Positions 36,960-48,783 of a stretch of 64,000 nucleotides of DNA are shown one piece after another. A model generated the notes under the pieces. The model did no database searches. It was not told the origin of the DNA and saw nothing but the letters and a program-made list of their open reading frames with translations. Both the position numbers and the translations under genes were made by a program. This DNA is from Siphonodentalium dalli. Its lineage: Eukaryota; Mollusca; Scaphopoda; Gadilida; Siphonodentaliidae. Within the stretch, counting starts at the first letter, position 1. Each line of letters starts with the position of its first letter. The stretch spans positions 132,249,990 to 132,313,989 of the forward strand of contig CP136067.1 of NCBI GenBank assembly GCA_032622095.1. The letters run 5' to 3'.

Positions 36960-37203
36960 CCCTTCCATGACTGGTGCTTCTTGAAATTTTGCGAAAACCC
37001 TGTGCCAATGCATTTTCTTATATATGCTAGTCTCCCATGTGGAGCATATATAAGAGAATGCATTGGCCTAGCAATATTTACCTTATTCTTGTAAGCCAGT
37101 ATCTTATATATACAAGGCTCCCTGTGGAGACTCGCATATATAAGAGAATGCACTGGCACAAGATATTCAATTCTGTAGCAACGTAGCTCCCGTCATTAAA
37201 GGG
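36960..37203. mobile_element. piggyBac-like TTAA MITE, family 2
   Basis: TTAA lies at 36956-36959 and 37204-37207. The ends are CCCTTCCATGAC and GTCATTAAAGGG, similar only in the first bases to family 1. The 244-bp body still carries two diverged copies of the 67-bp palindrome (37005-37066, 37096-37156). It also shares the CCCTGTG lead-in. It lies only 56 bp from a family 1 copy. Confidence 0.75.
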
Positions 37204-37259
37204 TTAATAGAGATGAGGCAACCACCTCTACCCCTTAAAATTAGGAATCCGGTATTTAA

Positions 37260-37691
37260 CCCTTTACCCAACAAACCGGCCAAAAACGCCCAAATAAAGC
37301 TTCAACAGCCTAAAATATCTTCGGTCTGTCTCAATAACACCATACAAATATGGATATCATTGGAACCGGTTCATCGACCACATTGTGATGGTTACAGTTA
37401 TGCCCTGTGCCAATGCATTCCCTTATATATGCGAGTCGACCATAGGTCGCCTCGCATATATAAAAGAATGCATTGGCACTTACCATTTTTTCTTACATTC
37501 TTTAACAATTTTATATTTTTTTCTGACATTGTTTAACAATTTTTATAATATTTTTCTACATTCTTTGACAATTTTATCATTTTTAATATGTGTTAAGCCA
37601 ATGCATTCTCTTATATATGCGAGGCGACCTATGGTCGACTCGCATATATAAGAGAATGCATTGGCACAGGGCCGTTCTGTTGGGTAAAGGG
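37260..37691. mobile_element. piggyBac-like TTAA MITE, family 1, copy 3 (reversed)
   Basis: TTAA lies at 37256-37259 and 37692-37695. The orientation is opposite to copies 1 and 2. Cassettes lie at 37410-37476 and 37598-37664. The spacer has expanded through repeated TTCTTTAACAATTTTAT words, making the element 432 bp. Confidence 0.85.
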
Positions 37692-37900
37692 TTAAAGAAG
37701 AGGACATATAATCGAGGATCCAGTTTAAGAATATAACTATAAGGAATAATAATATATATATTTATTTCAGACATATATGTCCATATTATATAGTTGTGTT
37801 TACATAAATTATTAAGGTATATACACCATGTCAATTATAGTGTTAACATGGCATATTGTTGCAAACATTTACTACAGTGGACCTACAGGTATATATACAA

Positions 37901-38494
37901 CTAGAAGGTGACCCGACTTCGTCCGGGCTTTGACCATGAATTGACCATTTTGAAGGTCAAGGTCAGGTGGGGTAACGATTTGACCCGTCCAAAACACTGC
38001 CCGGACAAAAGTACCCGACAAAAGTACCCGCCGAAATCCATCCGGTTTTACCCGATTTGACCTCGAATTGATCATTTTGAAGGTCAATGTCAGGTCGGGG
38101 TTACGATTCTACCCGTCCAATACACTCAGTGGACAAAAGTAACCATACGTATCAAATTTCGTCGAAATCCCATTAAAATTAGCAATTTGACCTTGAATTT
38201 ACCCGATTTCAAGGTCAAGGTCACGTCGCACTGGCAAATTAATATACTTATGAGACTCCCCGGCGAAGGTACCCCCACATACCAAGTTTCATCGAAATCC
38301 CGTGATATTCGGGAGTTTGACCTTGAAATTACCCGGTCACGCCACACACGCAAATTAATAGGCCCATGTCACTCCCCGGCCGAAAATACCCCCACATACC
38401 AAGTTTCATCGAAATCGGGTCGGCCGTTTTCGAGTCCATTGATTACAGACATACACACAGACACACAGACAGATCTTCCAAAATATATAATAGA
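37901..38494 (-). mobile_element. Helitron-like element, array unit 1
   Basis: On the reverse strand it starts TCTATTATATATTTTGG and ends with hairpin GCCCGGACGAAGTCGGGTC, then ACCTTCTAG. A TC start, a 3' hairpin about 8-10 bp from the end and a CTRR terminus are Helitron hallmarks. The outer flank after CTAG is T, as expected for insertion between A and T. The interior holds repeated GGTCAAGGTCA words. No Rep/helicase is encoded. Confidence 0.75.
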
Positions 38495-39109
38495 CTAGAA
38501 GGTGACCCGACTTCGTCCGGGCTTTGACCTCGAATTGTCCATTTTGAAGGTCAAGGTCAAGTGGGGGTCACGATTTGACCAGTCCAAAAACACTGCCCGG
38601 ACAAAAGTACCCGACAAACGTGCCCGTCGAAATCCATCCGGTTTTACCCGATTTGACCTTGAATTGATTATTTTGAAGGTCAAGGTCTGGTCGGGGTCAC
38701 GATTGGACCCGTCCAAAACAATCGGTGAACAAAAGTAACCCCACGTATCAAATTTCGTCGAAATCCCATCAAAATTGGCGATTTGACCTTGAAGTTACCC
38801 GATTTCAAGGTCAAGGTCACGTCGCACGGGCAAATGAATATGCTTATGAGACTCGCCATAAGAAAATACCCCCCACATTCCAAGTTTCATCGAAATCCCG
38901 TGATATTCGGGCGTTTGACCTTGAAATTACCCGATTTCAAGGTCAAGTTGACGTCGCACGGACAAATTAATATGCCTATGTTCGTCCCCGGCCGAAAATA
39001 CCCCCACATACCAAGTTTCATCGAAATCGGCTGGGCCATTTTCGAGTCCATCGATTACAGACACACACACACACACACACACACACAGATCTTCCAAAAT
39101 ATATAATAG
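38495..39109 (-). mobile_element. Helitron-like element, array unit 2
   Basis: The 3' hairpin and CTAG end (38495-38498) are the same, directly abutting the TC start of unit 1. It has an extended CA microsatellite near 39060-39088. At its junction with unit 3 about five bases including CTAG are missing. Confidence 0.75.
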
Positions 39110-39705
39110 AAGGTGACCCGACTTCGTCCGGGCTTTGACCTTGAATTGTCCATTTTGAAGGTCAAGGTCAAGTGGGGTCACGATTTGACCAGTCGAAACA
39201 CTGCCCGGACAAAAGTACCCGACAAACGTGCCAGTCGAAATCCATCCGGTTTTACCCGATTTCACCTTGAATTTATCATTTTGAAGGTCAAGGTCAGGTT
39301 GGGGTCACGATTTGACCCATCCAAAACACTCAGTGGACAAAAGTAACCCTATGTATAAAATTTCGTCGAAATCCCATCAAAATTGACCTTGAATTGACCC
39401 GATTTCAAGGTCAAGGTCACGTCGCACGGGCAAATTAATAGGTTTATGCCATTCCGCGGCCGAAGGTACCCCCACATACCAAGTTTCATCGAAATCCCGT
39501 GATATTCGGGCGTTTGACCTTGGAATTACCCGATTTCAAGGTCAAGGTCACGTCGCACGGGCAAATTAATAGGCCCATGTCACTCCCCGGTCGAAAATAC
39601 CCCCACATACCAAGTTTCATCGAAATAGGCTCAGCCGTTTTCGAGTCCAGCGATTACAGACAGACAGACACACAGACACACATATCTTCCAAAATATATA
39701 ATAGA
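39110..39705 (-). mobile_element. Helitron-like element, array unit 3
   Basis: About 600 bp, closely similar to units 1 and 2, with AAGGTGACCCGACTTCG at its plus-strand left edge. Its TC start at 39705 abuts the CTAG of unit 4 exactly. Confidence 0.75.
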
Positions 39706-40189
39706 CTAGCCGATGAGCCCGACGTTGTCCGGGCTATTCAAAAACCAAATTTCAAGTCGATAGCTCCACCGAGATCCGGTCTGCGCATGCGCGAAGCTGG
39801 CGTCGCACGGGCTCGGCGACCCGACAAAATTCGTATCCGGGGCAAGATACATTCCCATAGCCAATTTCAAGTCGATAGCTCCACCCGTTTCCGAGATCTC
39901 GTCTGCGCATGCGCGAAGCTGGCGTCGCAAGGGCTCGGCGACCTGATAAAATTCGCATCCGGGGCAAGATACATTCACATAGCAAATTTCAAGTCGATAG
40001 CTCCACCCGTTTCCGAGATCTCGTCTGCGCATGCGCTGCACGGGCTCGCCAATAGCACAACGTCCACCGCCTGGTCAAACTACACACACGTACCAAGTTT
40101 CGTCCCGATCGGTCGAGAATCGTAGATTTGTATAAATGACAAACATACAAACATACAAACATACAGAGGTATTCAAAATATATATGAGA
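39706..40189 (-). mobile_element. Helitron-like element, array unit 4 (variant)
   Basis: The 3' end is a variant hairpin, GCCCGGACAACGTCGGGC, followed by TCATCGGCTAG. The 5' end TCTCATATATATTTTG at 40189 is preceded by A on its strand. The interior is three units of about 130 bp with CAAGTCGATAGCTCCACC and TCTGCGCATGCGC, unlike units 1-3. Confidence 0.7.
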
Positions 40190-40204
40190 TAATTCGTTCC
40201 AATA

Positions 40205-40614
40205 TATTATCAGTTCTGAAGTGTATATTATAGCAGATAATTCGACTTGCTCACCCATTCACGAAAACCATACACAAACTTTCGTCTCAACATTGGCATA
40301 GACAACACTCTATCATTTACGAATATACCACTAGCACTGCATCTTCTGCCATAACCCATACATAGTCTAAGTGCATTATTGTGTTTGGGCTTATATAAAG
40401 TACTTTTCTTGAAATTAGACCACAGCTGGCAACAATACAAAGGAGAAATATATCTCTGAAAAAGAAACGATTTAACAGCTTGCGAACATTTGGAACATTT
40501 TCTTGATCATAAATTAGCTCTGAGATAAATAGCCCGACATTGACGTTTTATATCCCCATCGTCAGATAGGCAGTCGTGCATAACGTGTCCGAGATAATTG
40601 GCACTAGCCGGAAT
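40205..40614 (-). pseudogene. LINE reverse-transcriptase C-terminal fragment
   Basis: The reverse translation from about 40595 reads NYLGHVMHDCLSDDGDIKRQ, then CRAIYLRAN, one in-frame stop, SRKCSKCSQAVKSFLFQRY, then YCCQLW. The 70-residue frame to 40228 continues NNALRLCMGYGRRCSASGIF. This order (YLGH, SDD-DI-RQ, CS-VK-LF, LYC-LW) is typical of the region just after the catalytic core in animal LINEs. It has no tail and abuts the Helitron array at 40189. Confidence 0.75.
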
Positions 40615-41349
40615 ACCGGTACATGTATATGAATTATTTATGGGTAAAAATGACATTGTATGACAGGGATATTATTCTTTCCATTTAAAAAAATAATTAA
40701 TTCACGGGGCGTGTTGGTCATTCGGTGAGATCGCTATCCAACAGTGGCAGATAATTTTTCTGCAAGTGTATTATCTTTTAGTCTGTCATCTACTCATATT
40801 TTCTGAACACCCCTCCAGATGGATTATACACCACTCCGATACATGTATATAATATTATAACTGAATGGGAGAAACCATTCAGTACAGAAAGTGTTAATGA
40901 ATTCATTCAAAAAATAAACTGTATTACCATTGGCAAGACCAAGAAATTAAATTAAATTTCATGGCTGAGTTGAGGCTGACAGACACCGATACGATCAGTC
41001 GAACACAAAATACAAATGCAGGAGAGTTCGGAGAATATAGAGGTGGATATAGTGGCATCTTTAGAAACAGTTAAAACCCACCGGCGTGTTATCCCTTTGT
41101 CCGGACACGGCTCTTGTCTGGCAGAACGCTCAGGCGTTTTGATCGCATGAGCATTATGTTAACGCCAACAGTCATTCTTTTTTAAGAATGCCCGTGGGCA
41201 TCATTTTTTAAGAATGCCCGTGGGCATTATTTTTTACGAATACGCGAGGGATTAAATCGATTGAGGGACGTCATTGTGTGGCTCCTCCCCCAATCATGTA
41301 TGTTGAGTCAAGAGCCTGTCGACAAGCTGCATTAAATATCGGAACACTT
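40615..41349. other. Intergenic, holding a fused copy of nearby coding scraps
   Basis: Bases 40793-41075 match two separate nearby segments: the first part resembles 44078-44378 and the second resembles 41605-41790. Near 41175-41235 the word TTTTT(A)AGAATGCCCGTGGGCATT is repeated. Confidence 0.55.
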
Positions 41350-41598
41350 AAAGGTACTCAATCCGATCAGGCCCACATAAATTACTATCTCTTTGGCTTC
41401 GGGGATAAAAAATAATTGACTCGAGACGAGTAAACCTACCTATCAACGCTCATAGTGATCAGATTGTTTTTTGAAGTTTTGTTATTTCTATTGTTTCTGG
41501 CCCAGAAACACGCCGTCAAAAGGATGGTCTCAGTCAAAATTGCGTTATTAATACACTTGATTTTAGAGTTATCCAGCTTCGCATGTTTGAATAAGTGT
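41350..41598. mobile_element. Half copy of a MITE (AAAGGTACTCAA family)
   Basis: It starts TTAAAGGTACTCAATCCGAT and runs parallel to 60345-60590 (GGCTTCGGGG-TAAAA, CAGTCAAAATTGCGTTA, TTTTAGAGTTATCC). The other half and terminal repeat are missing. It supplies the first part of an apparent open frame at 41455. Confidence 0.65.
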
Positions 41599-41604
41599 TT
41601 CTGT

Positions 41605-41796
41605 GAAAAATTCAAAAATAAACTGGATTACCATTGGCAAGACCAAGAAAGTAAATTAAATTTCATGGCTGAGTTGAGGCTGACAGACACCGATACGATC
41701 AGTCGAACACAAAATACAAATGCAGGAGAGTTCGGAGATATAGAAGAAGAATCAGAGGTGGATGTAGTGGCATCTTTTGAAACCAGCGTCCAATAA
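41605..41796 (+). pseudogene. Unknown coding scrap, Asp/Glu-rich C-terminus
   Basis: The frame reads KLDYHWQDQESKLNFMAELR and ends in an acidic stretch, EEESEVDVVASFE, before a stop. A second, diverged copy is at 40900-41075, which shows that the segment was duplicated. I do not recognise the family. The open frame begins upstream at 41455 only because a MITE half happens to be open. Confidence 0.4.
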
Positions 41797-41819
41797 CAAG
41801 ATAAGGTAAGGGTATGCTG

Positions 41820-41820
<1 letters not shown>

Positions 41821-41869
<49 letters not shown>
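41821..41869. repeat. (TA)n microsatellite
   Basis: About 24 TA units at the 3' side of the Penelope-like element. Confidence 0.95.
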
Positions 41870-41870
<1 letters not shown>

Positions 41871-44040
41871 AATAAATTGAAAGCATGGCTTAGAAAAACA
41901 TTATTGTATTGTAACTAGGCCTTTCACAGCTACTGCTGATCTTCAGGTTACACAATGTATAATATCATAATGTATAATGAATATTAACGTCACATCCGAA
42001 TTTTGGTTTCATTATGACGTCACTTCCCTGGATATTTATTCCAGTGATGGTTTTAAGTTTTTTTCTGAATTTAGTTTCGGACGAAGTTTTTTTATCAACA
42101 TTGTTTCCTTCCGAATTCTTTTCAATGGGTCCATTGATAGCATTTTGTATAATGGAAACACTGTGAATGAGCAACCGCCACAAATTTCCAGATGTTCGCT
42201 GAGATCAATTTGTCTCAGCTCTGGTTGTTTGATTTGTTGGCGGTGTATTCTCATGCGCTCACACACAGTGTTGCCCGTCTGTCCCACATAAAACTCATGG
42301 CATCCAGAACATATAATAATATAGATTAAGTTCCGTGATTTGCAGTCCATATCCGCATTGGGTTGAACTACTGTTCCATTTTTAAACTTGAGTTGAGTAC
42401 TAGTAACTATGTTTTTGCATGTACCGCATCTGGAATCTCTACACGTCCGAATTATGTATGTTGTTTCGTTGCTGGTATCGAAACGGGCTCTCGTCAGTAT
42501 TTTCTTCAAATTTGGTGGTTGTCGCTTACTTTGAAGTATATTATCCTCACTGACGAGATATTTCATTTTAGGACTCTTGTGTAGTATTGGTAGCAGTGTT
42601 TTTTGCGGATTGAGTTACATTAGGGTGGCGTGGGTTGTGAGTTGTTACGAGTGGAATGAGATCGGACTCGGCTTGTCTCTCTTTATCTTTTCTCAATTCG
42701 GATTTAGGTGTTTTTAAAGCTTCGTCGATTCCACTTGTTATTAGCTTGCCTGGGTAATGTTGGTCTTGTAAGACAGAGCGCAGTTCTTGTAGCCGAACAT
42801 CTCTAATATCAACATCATCTACAATTGTACAGATACGTCTGGCTAGACAATACGGTATACGTCTCTTCGTATGGGAAGGATGGCAGGAATTAAAATCCAA
42901 GTATTGATGAGTATCTGTACTTTTATAAAATATATCGGTGGTGATGTGTTGTCCAGATTTATTAATTAGGACATCCAAAAATGATAGCTGGTTTCTGTTT
43001 TGTTCCATGGTGAATTTAATTGTCGGATCTAAAGAATTGAGTATTTCGTGAAATGCTGTGAGGTCGGCTAATGGTGACTGCCAAATGATAAAACAGTCAT
43101 CGATGTACGGTTTCCATGCACCTCTGATGTAAGTGCTTTCATTGTTCGGGATTCTGTCCGACAGAATTCCATGAAGTTTTTCTTCTAGATATCCCATGGT
43201 TAAATTAGCATATGTAGGGGCAACTTTTGTGCCCATTGCTGTTCCTATGGTTTGTTTATAATAGTGTCCATCGAAGAAAAAAACATTGCACTCTAGAACA
43301 ATTTGCAGTCCTTCCATGATGAAGCATTTCGGGAATCGTTTATCGAGGATTTCGCTGCACTTAGTTGTCCAATACTCTACAGATTTCAGTCCTAGCTCAT
43401 GATGTATACTACTGTATAAACTCGTGACATCGAAGCTGGCTAGTACTGATTCTGGGTCCACAGTTCTTGAAAGATTTCGAACAAATTCAATATCGTCCCT
43501 CAAGTAACTTGGGATATTAGGTAGTATCGGTTTCAGAATAAGATCTAGAAAGTTACTCAAACGATGGGTCGGACATATAGGTCCGGCAACTATAGGACGC
43601 AGCTTGAGATCACTAGGTTTGAGTATTTCGATTATCTCCGAATTTTGTTGTTCAATGACTTTCTGGATCTCCACTGATTTGTGAATCTTGGGTGGACCAT
43701 ATAAATTGCTACATCGTGATTCGAATATCGTAAGATAGTCCTTCTCTTTGTCTGTTAAACAGTTAGAATGTCGTTTGACGAGTTTTCGTATTTTATTCAA
43801 AATACCTTTGTTCTGATCGTCTTCTACTTCCACGTATGACGAATTGTTTAACAGTAATTTTTCTGCCATTGACTTGTAGTGATCACTGTCCATTACAACA
43901 ACTGCTCCTCCTTTATCTGCTTCCTTGATAATAATTGATTTATCATTTTGAAGTCGTGTTAAAGCGTCTTGTTCTGACTTGGTAGTGTTGTGACGGATTT
44001 TTGCTGATGATGACGTATTCAAAGAGATTCTGGACAAAGT
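41870..44040 (-). mobile_element. Penelope-like element, 5'-truncated, with GIY-YIG endonuclease
   Basis: A 489-residue reverse frame (44037-42568) holds the Penelope-type reverse transcriptase: LRPIVAGPICPTHRLSNFLD, VLASFDVTSLYSSI, IGTAMGTKVAPTYANL, and the catalytic YIDDCFI. A 176-residue frame (42566-42036) continues with a Cys-rich linker (CRDSRCGTCKN) and a GIY-YIG nuclease (LIYIIICSGCHEFYVGQTG, MRIHRQQI). This order is that of endonuclease-bearing Penelope elements. The N-terminal region is missing. There is about one break in the visible coding part. The 3' UTR leads to the TA microsatellite. Confidence 0.9.
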
Positions 44041-44077
44041 GTATATATATTCGTCCAGATGATTATCCCTACCTTTA

Positions 44078-44423
44078 CGTGGTGCTCATATTTTCTGAAC
44101 ACCACTCCAATTCAATTCAATTTATTGTTTTAAACTCATCGTCTAATGTGACATTTATGAGTGTTCATTTGCAATTACAAAATAACATAAATACATACAT
44201 ATCAAATACATATCAAATATGGGGAATACACAGAAGAGAGTATTTACCAATAAAAAATATGGATCCAGGGGGTGTACCCGTACATGTGTATGAGAGCTTT
44301 CATCCAGATGGATTATACACCACTCCGATGGATAATATTATAACTGAATGGGAGAATCCATTCAGTACAGAAAGTGTTAATGTGATGAACTACGTGTCCC
44401 ATAATCGCAAACGCAATGATTAA
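44078..44423 (+). pseudogene. Unknown coding scrap next to the Penelope element
   Basis: The frame ends DPGGVPVHVYESFHPDGLY, then TTPMDNIITEWENPFSTES, and a stop at the edge of a MITE. Part of it (about 44300-44378) is repeated at 40830-40895. The opening ATATTTTCTGAACACC is also repeated at 40797. No family was recognised. Confidence 0.4.
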
Positions 44424-44946
44424 AGATACGGGCGGCGTTGGTGGTGGGCATGCTGTTAAAATATTCACCGCCGTCAAAAACCTACATAAACAGAAAGAAT
44501 AGTAAAATATAGACAGACCTTGTTCTTATACTAATCAGAAATATGACATAAACAGTATGTTATTGTCAATTTGTTTTCCTTTGTTATTTAAACAAAAGCA
44601 AAGCTCGTTACGTTTCCTGGCTTTTGTTTAGATCCGGATATGGTAAACATAAAGAGCGTCATTTGTTACTGTTTTCTTTATATGGAAATATTAAAGAGCG
44701 TTTATATCATTTTTGTGTGATTAACCAATAGAATTGCTCTGTGTTATGTAAATAGAAGCACAACTTCTGTAACACGAACAGGCTCTTGTTTACGTACACA
44801 ATCGTACACCTTGACGACACCATACTATGTACGGGCTGATTATGTTTGGCATATGAACAAATCTATATATATGTTAATATTCCTTCTGGTGATGGCGATT
44901 TGAACAAATATGAATATTTCTGCAACGAACGCCGCTCGCGACTTTA
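44422..44946. mobile_element. MITE, GATACGGGCGGCG family, copy 1
   Basis: The left end AAAGATACGGGCGGCGTT is answered by AACGCCGCTCGCGACTTT. A closely similar element lies at 59610-60133. It is non-coding, about 525 bp. The flanking TTAA/TTTA does not settle the superfamily. Confidence 0.75.
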
Positions 44947-46875
44947 AGGTTAAGTGGTGGGCATTGTCAATACGGAGAAGTGCGGTAGCAGGTGTACCAA
45001 CCAATTCGCCTAAGATAATTGAACAATCATAATGAATCACGAAACTGCCAGTTGGCAGTTGCGTAACAATGAACAGTTAAGATGGATGGATCTTTCGATT
45101 TTTCGTATTCATATGGTACGAATGCAAGAATATAGGTCAATATATTCGCCACCGTGTATATCCTGACACCGAAAATTATGCAGGTAAATTTCATTTGTTT
45201 GCATAACATGCCGATATGTTTTACCGAACATTCGTGATTGTTATAAAACAGGACACATCAGGAAGATAAAATCCCTCTGAATAATTGGTGAGTTTACTAT
45301 ACTTCTAATATATACTATCTATAAATTATAGATATAAATTACGTCCTCATACATCACGATTATTATGTGAAAGTCCACGGATCGTCTGCATCTTGGTCTA
45401 TTATCTTATATACTTAAAAAACGTTTGTATGTTTAAATATTGCTATACACATGAAATAAGAAAGGTCCAAAATTAATTATATAGAACCAAACATGATTTG
45501 TTCGGCTATTTGTTAAATTATTGCCGAAAGACATAATTATTTGGTGTACGGCGAATTGCAGCAGCACTACCGTGAACATTGCAATTCGCTTGATTTGTTA
45601 CTGTATGCATATTGCAAGACGAAAAGAATATCTGCCAATTGTAGGCAAATAATTGGCTTAAAATGAGAGTCATATAATCACACATCATATTATTATGTTT
45701 ATTTCCAGCGCATTGGAACACCATGTGCATGCCAATTATATGGTGACGTATGTTTTGCTTTAAAATCACACTAGAAGGGGCTATATACCAGAAATCTAAA
45801 ATAGGCATGATAAATTTGAAGGTACTCGTTCAAATTTATAACAGACTATCCTATTTGGCGACGGTCATGATACATGTTTCCCCGAAACGTCAAACATTGA
45901 AACGAGCATTAATGATTACAGACTTCCCATTAACTAATGTTTATACCCAGTCTGGCACCATGCAACATAATAACTGATTAGTAACCACATGCCAACAATG
46001 ATTTTATAGATGATACATAAATTATGATGCGAACTATTTGAAGGATGTCTTTGTGTCCTTATAATTGTAAATAGCTGAAGTATATCTTTAACATCTGCAT
46101 CATATCTCGGTCAAAAGAGAAAGTAGATGTTCAGTTTAAAATTAAAAAATTTGCAGGAAGAGAAAATGAAAATGCAAAACATATTCATTAGAGATACTCA
46201 CCTCACTTCTAAGTTTACTTATTGTCGGATGACTGTTGTATCCAACAGCGTCCGTTCGTGTGGGCGCCCACCAGTACGTCCGATTCCTTGTCCGGGCGTT
46301 AACTCCATGCAGTTCAAATTGTCTGATCGAAACGCCATTTAGTATGATGTCAAATTAAGCGAAACCGAACTATTCTCGAAAATGGGCCATAATATGACAT
46401 TTTCACCCCTCGAATTTCTTTCGAATATGGAATAGGGAATGAGTTCCAAAAGTCACGGTCGTCAAGCAGAGTAAGAACCTATGTTGGTGGCGATTGAGTT
46501 TAAAAAAAAAGCAGAATGTAGCACCATTTGAAAATCTTTGCATTTTATTTCAAATAATAATTTAATAATCACACATGTTAGGGTCATGTGGTTTGGCTTT
46601 GAATGTTCATAAATTGTTTACAGATGTATTTATGATTATAATAACAACAACGACAAACATCCAATTTATTACAATTTGGTCCCTTTTATGTTGAAAAATG
46701 ATGCAAACCAAATGTTACATACAACGTAGCTCATTTATACAAATAATATCATTTTCTTATTAAGAAATAATGAACAAAATATTGTTGTTCCTCAAAACGT
46801 AAATTATATGAAATGAAAGGATAGAAAACTCAATATACCAAAATCCAGCCTGAGTTTAGTGTGCATATCATTTGC
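44947..46875. other. No recognisable feature
   Basis: AT-rich; several short frames without family resemblance or splice signals. Confidence 0.4.
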
Positions 46876-46924
46876 AGAATGAGGTCCACAGAGGGTGAAA
46901 TTCCCTCTCTGTGGACCTCATTCT
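46876..46924. repeat. Short hairpin
   Basis: AGAATGAGGTCCACAGAGGG is mirrored by CCCTCTCTGTGGACCTCATT with a short loop. GCGGTCCACAGAGGGTG recurs at 47159, so the arms belong to a dispersed repeat. Confidence 0.6.
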
Positions 46925-47759
46925 CTTAGGCCTCATTTTCTCTGGAAAGTTTGTTTATTCTAAAATTTGTACAGAAACATTTTCACATAGATTCTATTTC
47001 TTTTTTTAGTTTGGTTTCTCTATATCCCCAATTGGCAGACATTGTATAAGCGAGGTTCCCAAATGGGTGTAAATCACAATATTCACCATAAATTTTGCGA
47101 ACTTCAGTCTCAGTCTATGTCTCCCATAGCAGATGATACCATCATTACCATGCATAATGCGGTCCACAGAGGGTGGATTTGGCGATTCTAGCCCGCTATG
47201 CGGGATAGTGTCACTAAATTCACCCGCTGGTGACCCCATTCTGTAAATGTCAGGCACACTCAACTCAAGCTTGACCAATATATAATCTTTCATGTAGCAC
47301 TTCTAGTTTCAAAGAATAGACGTGTGATTTTAAACATTATAGACTCATAATAAGAAGGTAGATAGTTTTCATAAATATTGTCTCGGAGCCCTGACTACAT
47401 CTCTAACAAAAATATAGAAAAGTGGCTTTATCTTAATAGTCTAAACATGTACATGATTGGAAGCTTTAGTTTTAGGGTATAGATATTTGACATTTAATGT
47501 TGGTATCATGCACAGTTAGGGTTGATATACACATGCCGATTCGCCTATATATAACTAGAACCACAACACATCCCTCGAACCGATGGACTGATATGGCACA
47601 ATGAAGATGAATGCATTGTAATTAAACAGCAGCGTATCGCATGGTACTCAGTAGGAGACATATATAATTATGCATGTGGCATGATATGGGACAGTCAGTC
47701 AACATTAATTTTGCAAACTTTCCTGTGCACCTTGAAGCTAGATCTTCATTTATATTGTT
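46925..47759. other. No recognisable feature
   Basis: Apart from the GGTCCACAGAGGG word at 47161, nothing was recognised. Confidence 0.4.
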
Positions 47760-48781
47760 CTAGCAGATTAGTCCGCCACTGGCGGGATTGGTCCCATGGC
47801 TTTGGTCGATCCATTAAATTTTGTTTTTTAAGGTAACCCCGTGCAGGCATATCATATAACCCGACAAAAATATTCCCGTCCCGAGTTGACTATACATAAC
47901 AAATTTCACGTCGATGTCACCACTGACGACCGATATATCGCCCAAGGTCATTTGTGGGTACCCGTTTCAAGGTCAAGGTCACATCAGGCGGACAAACTGA
48001 CCCGACGAAAATCTCCCCCGTCCCTTGGAAGCCCTAAGTACGAAATTGGATATCCCCAGTTTCCAAAAGCAAAAGATATCAGGCAGAACTATTCAAATAT
48101 GGACCCTGGTGCCCAATATGCAGCAGCTCAGAAAACACTCACAGGGCCCTAACATTTATTAACATAGGATTTCCCATTCAAATCGATTTATGTCGATAAA
48201 AGTTTAATTTTTTCTAAATTTTAAGCTGAGACTTCGTGTGTCTGCGTGTAATACTTATATATTCTTAAAATGACAGAGTCCAACACGTAATTATGTGTTA
48301 GATGGAATAAATTAAATATTTTCGATGCTAAATTTTAACATAGGATTTCCCATTCAAATCGATTTATGTCGATAAAACTCTTATATTTCAAAATGTTAAG
48401 CTGAGACATCGTGTGTCTGCGTGTAATACTTATATATTCTTAAAATGACAGAGTCCAATACGTAACTATGTTTTAGATGGAAGAACTTTAATGTTTTCGA
48501 TGCTAAATTTCGAGCGATAACGTTTCGTTGATATTGTAAACAAACGCTCTTTAATTGCGACACGTCATATACAAACGCTCATTAATTATCACGCGATTAA
48601 CCCATCAATCCCCATTGCGGTGGCAGTTGAAGGGTGAAGGAGTGGTCGCACGAATGGTCCGATGACACTGCCCGTGGCTTTTTACCCTTATATAGGAAGT
48701 TGGGCTCAATCGGTGGAGCCGTTTTCGAGTCTATAAAGGACACACATATATATATACGGAAGTCTCAAAATATACAGTAGA
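47760..48781 (-). mobile_element. Helitron-like element with satellite core
   Basis: The reverse strand starts TCTACTGTATATTTTGAG after an A. It shares GACTCGAAAACGGC with the Helitron array at 37.9-40.2 kb. It ends with a hairpin (CCCGCCAGTGGCGGA) 12 bp before CTAG at 47760. The base after CTAG is A, not the expected T, which weakens the 3' boundary. Inside are two 175-bp satellite units (48165-48515) identical in kind to those at 5.4-5.9 kb, and GGTCAAGGTCAC words. Confidence 0.6.
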
Positions 48782-48783
48782 TA

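Noticed and set aside
38187-40125. Frames of 75-208 residues in the Helitron array
   Set aside because: They are repeated translations of GGTCAAGGTCAC-type words in several frames and both strands, with no family resemblance.
41455-41604. N-terminal part of a 113-residue frame resembling a signal peptide or membrane segment
   Set aside because: This part is MITE sequence (compare 60345-60590), so the hydrophobic stretch is accidental.
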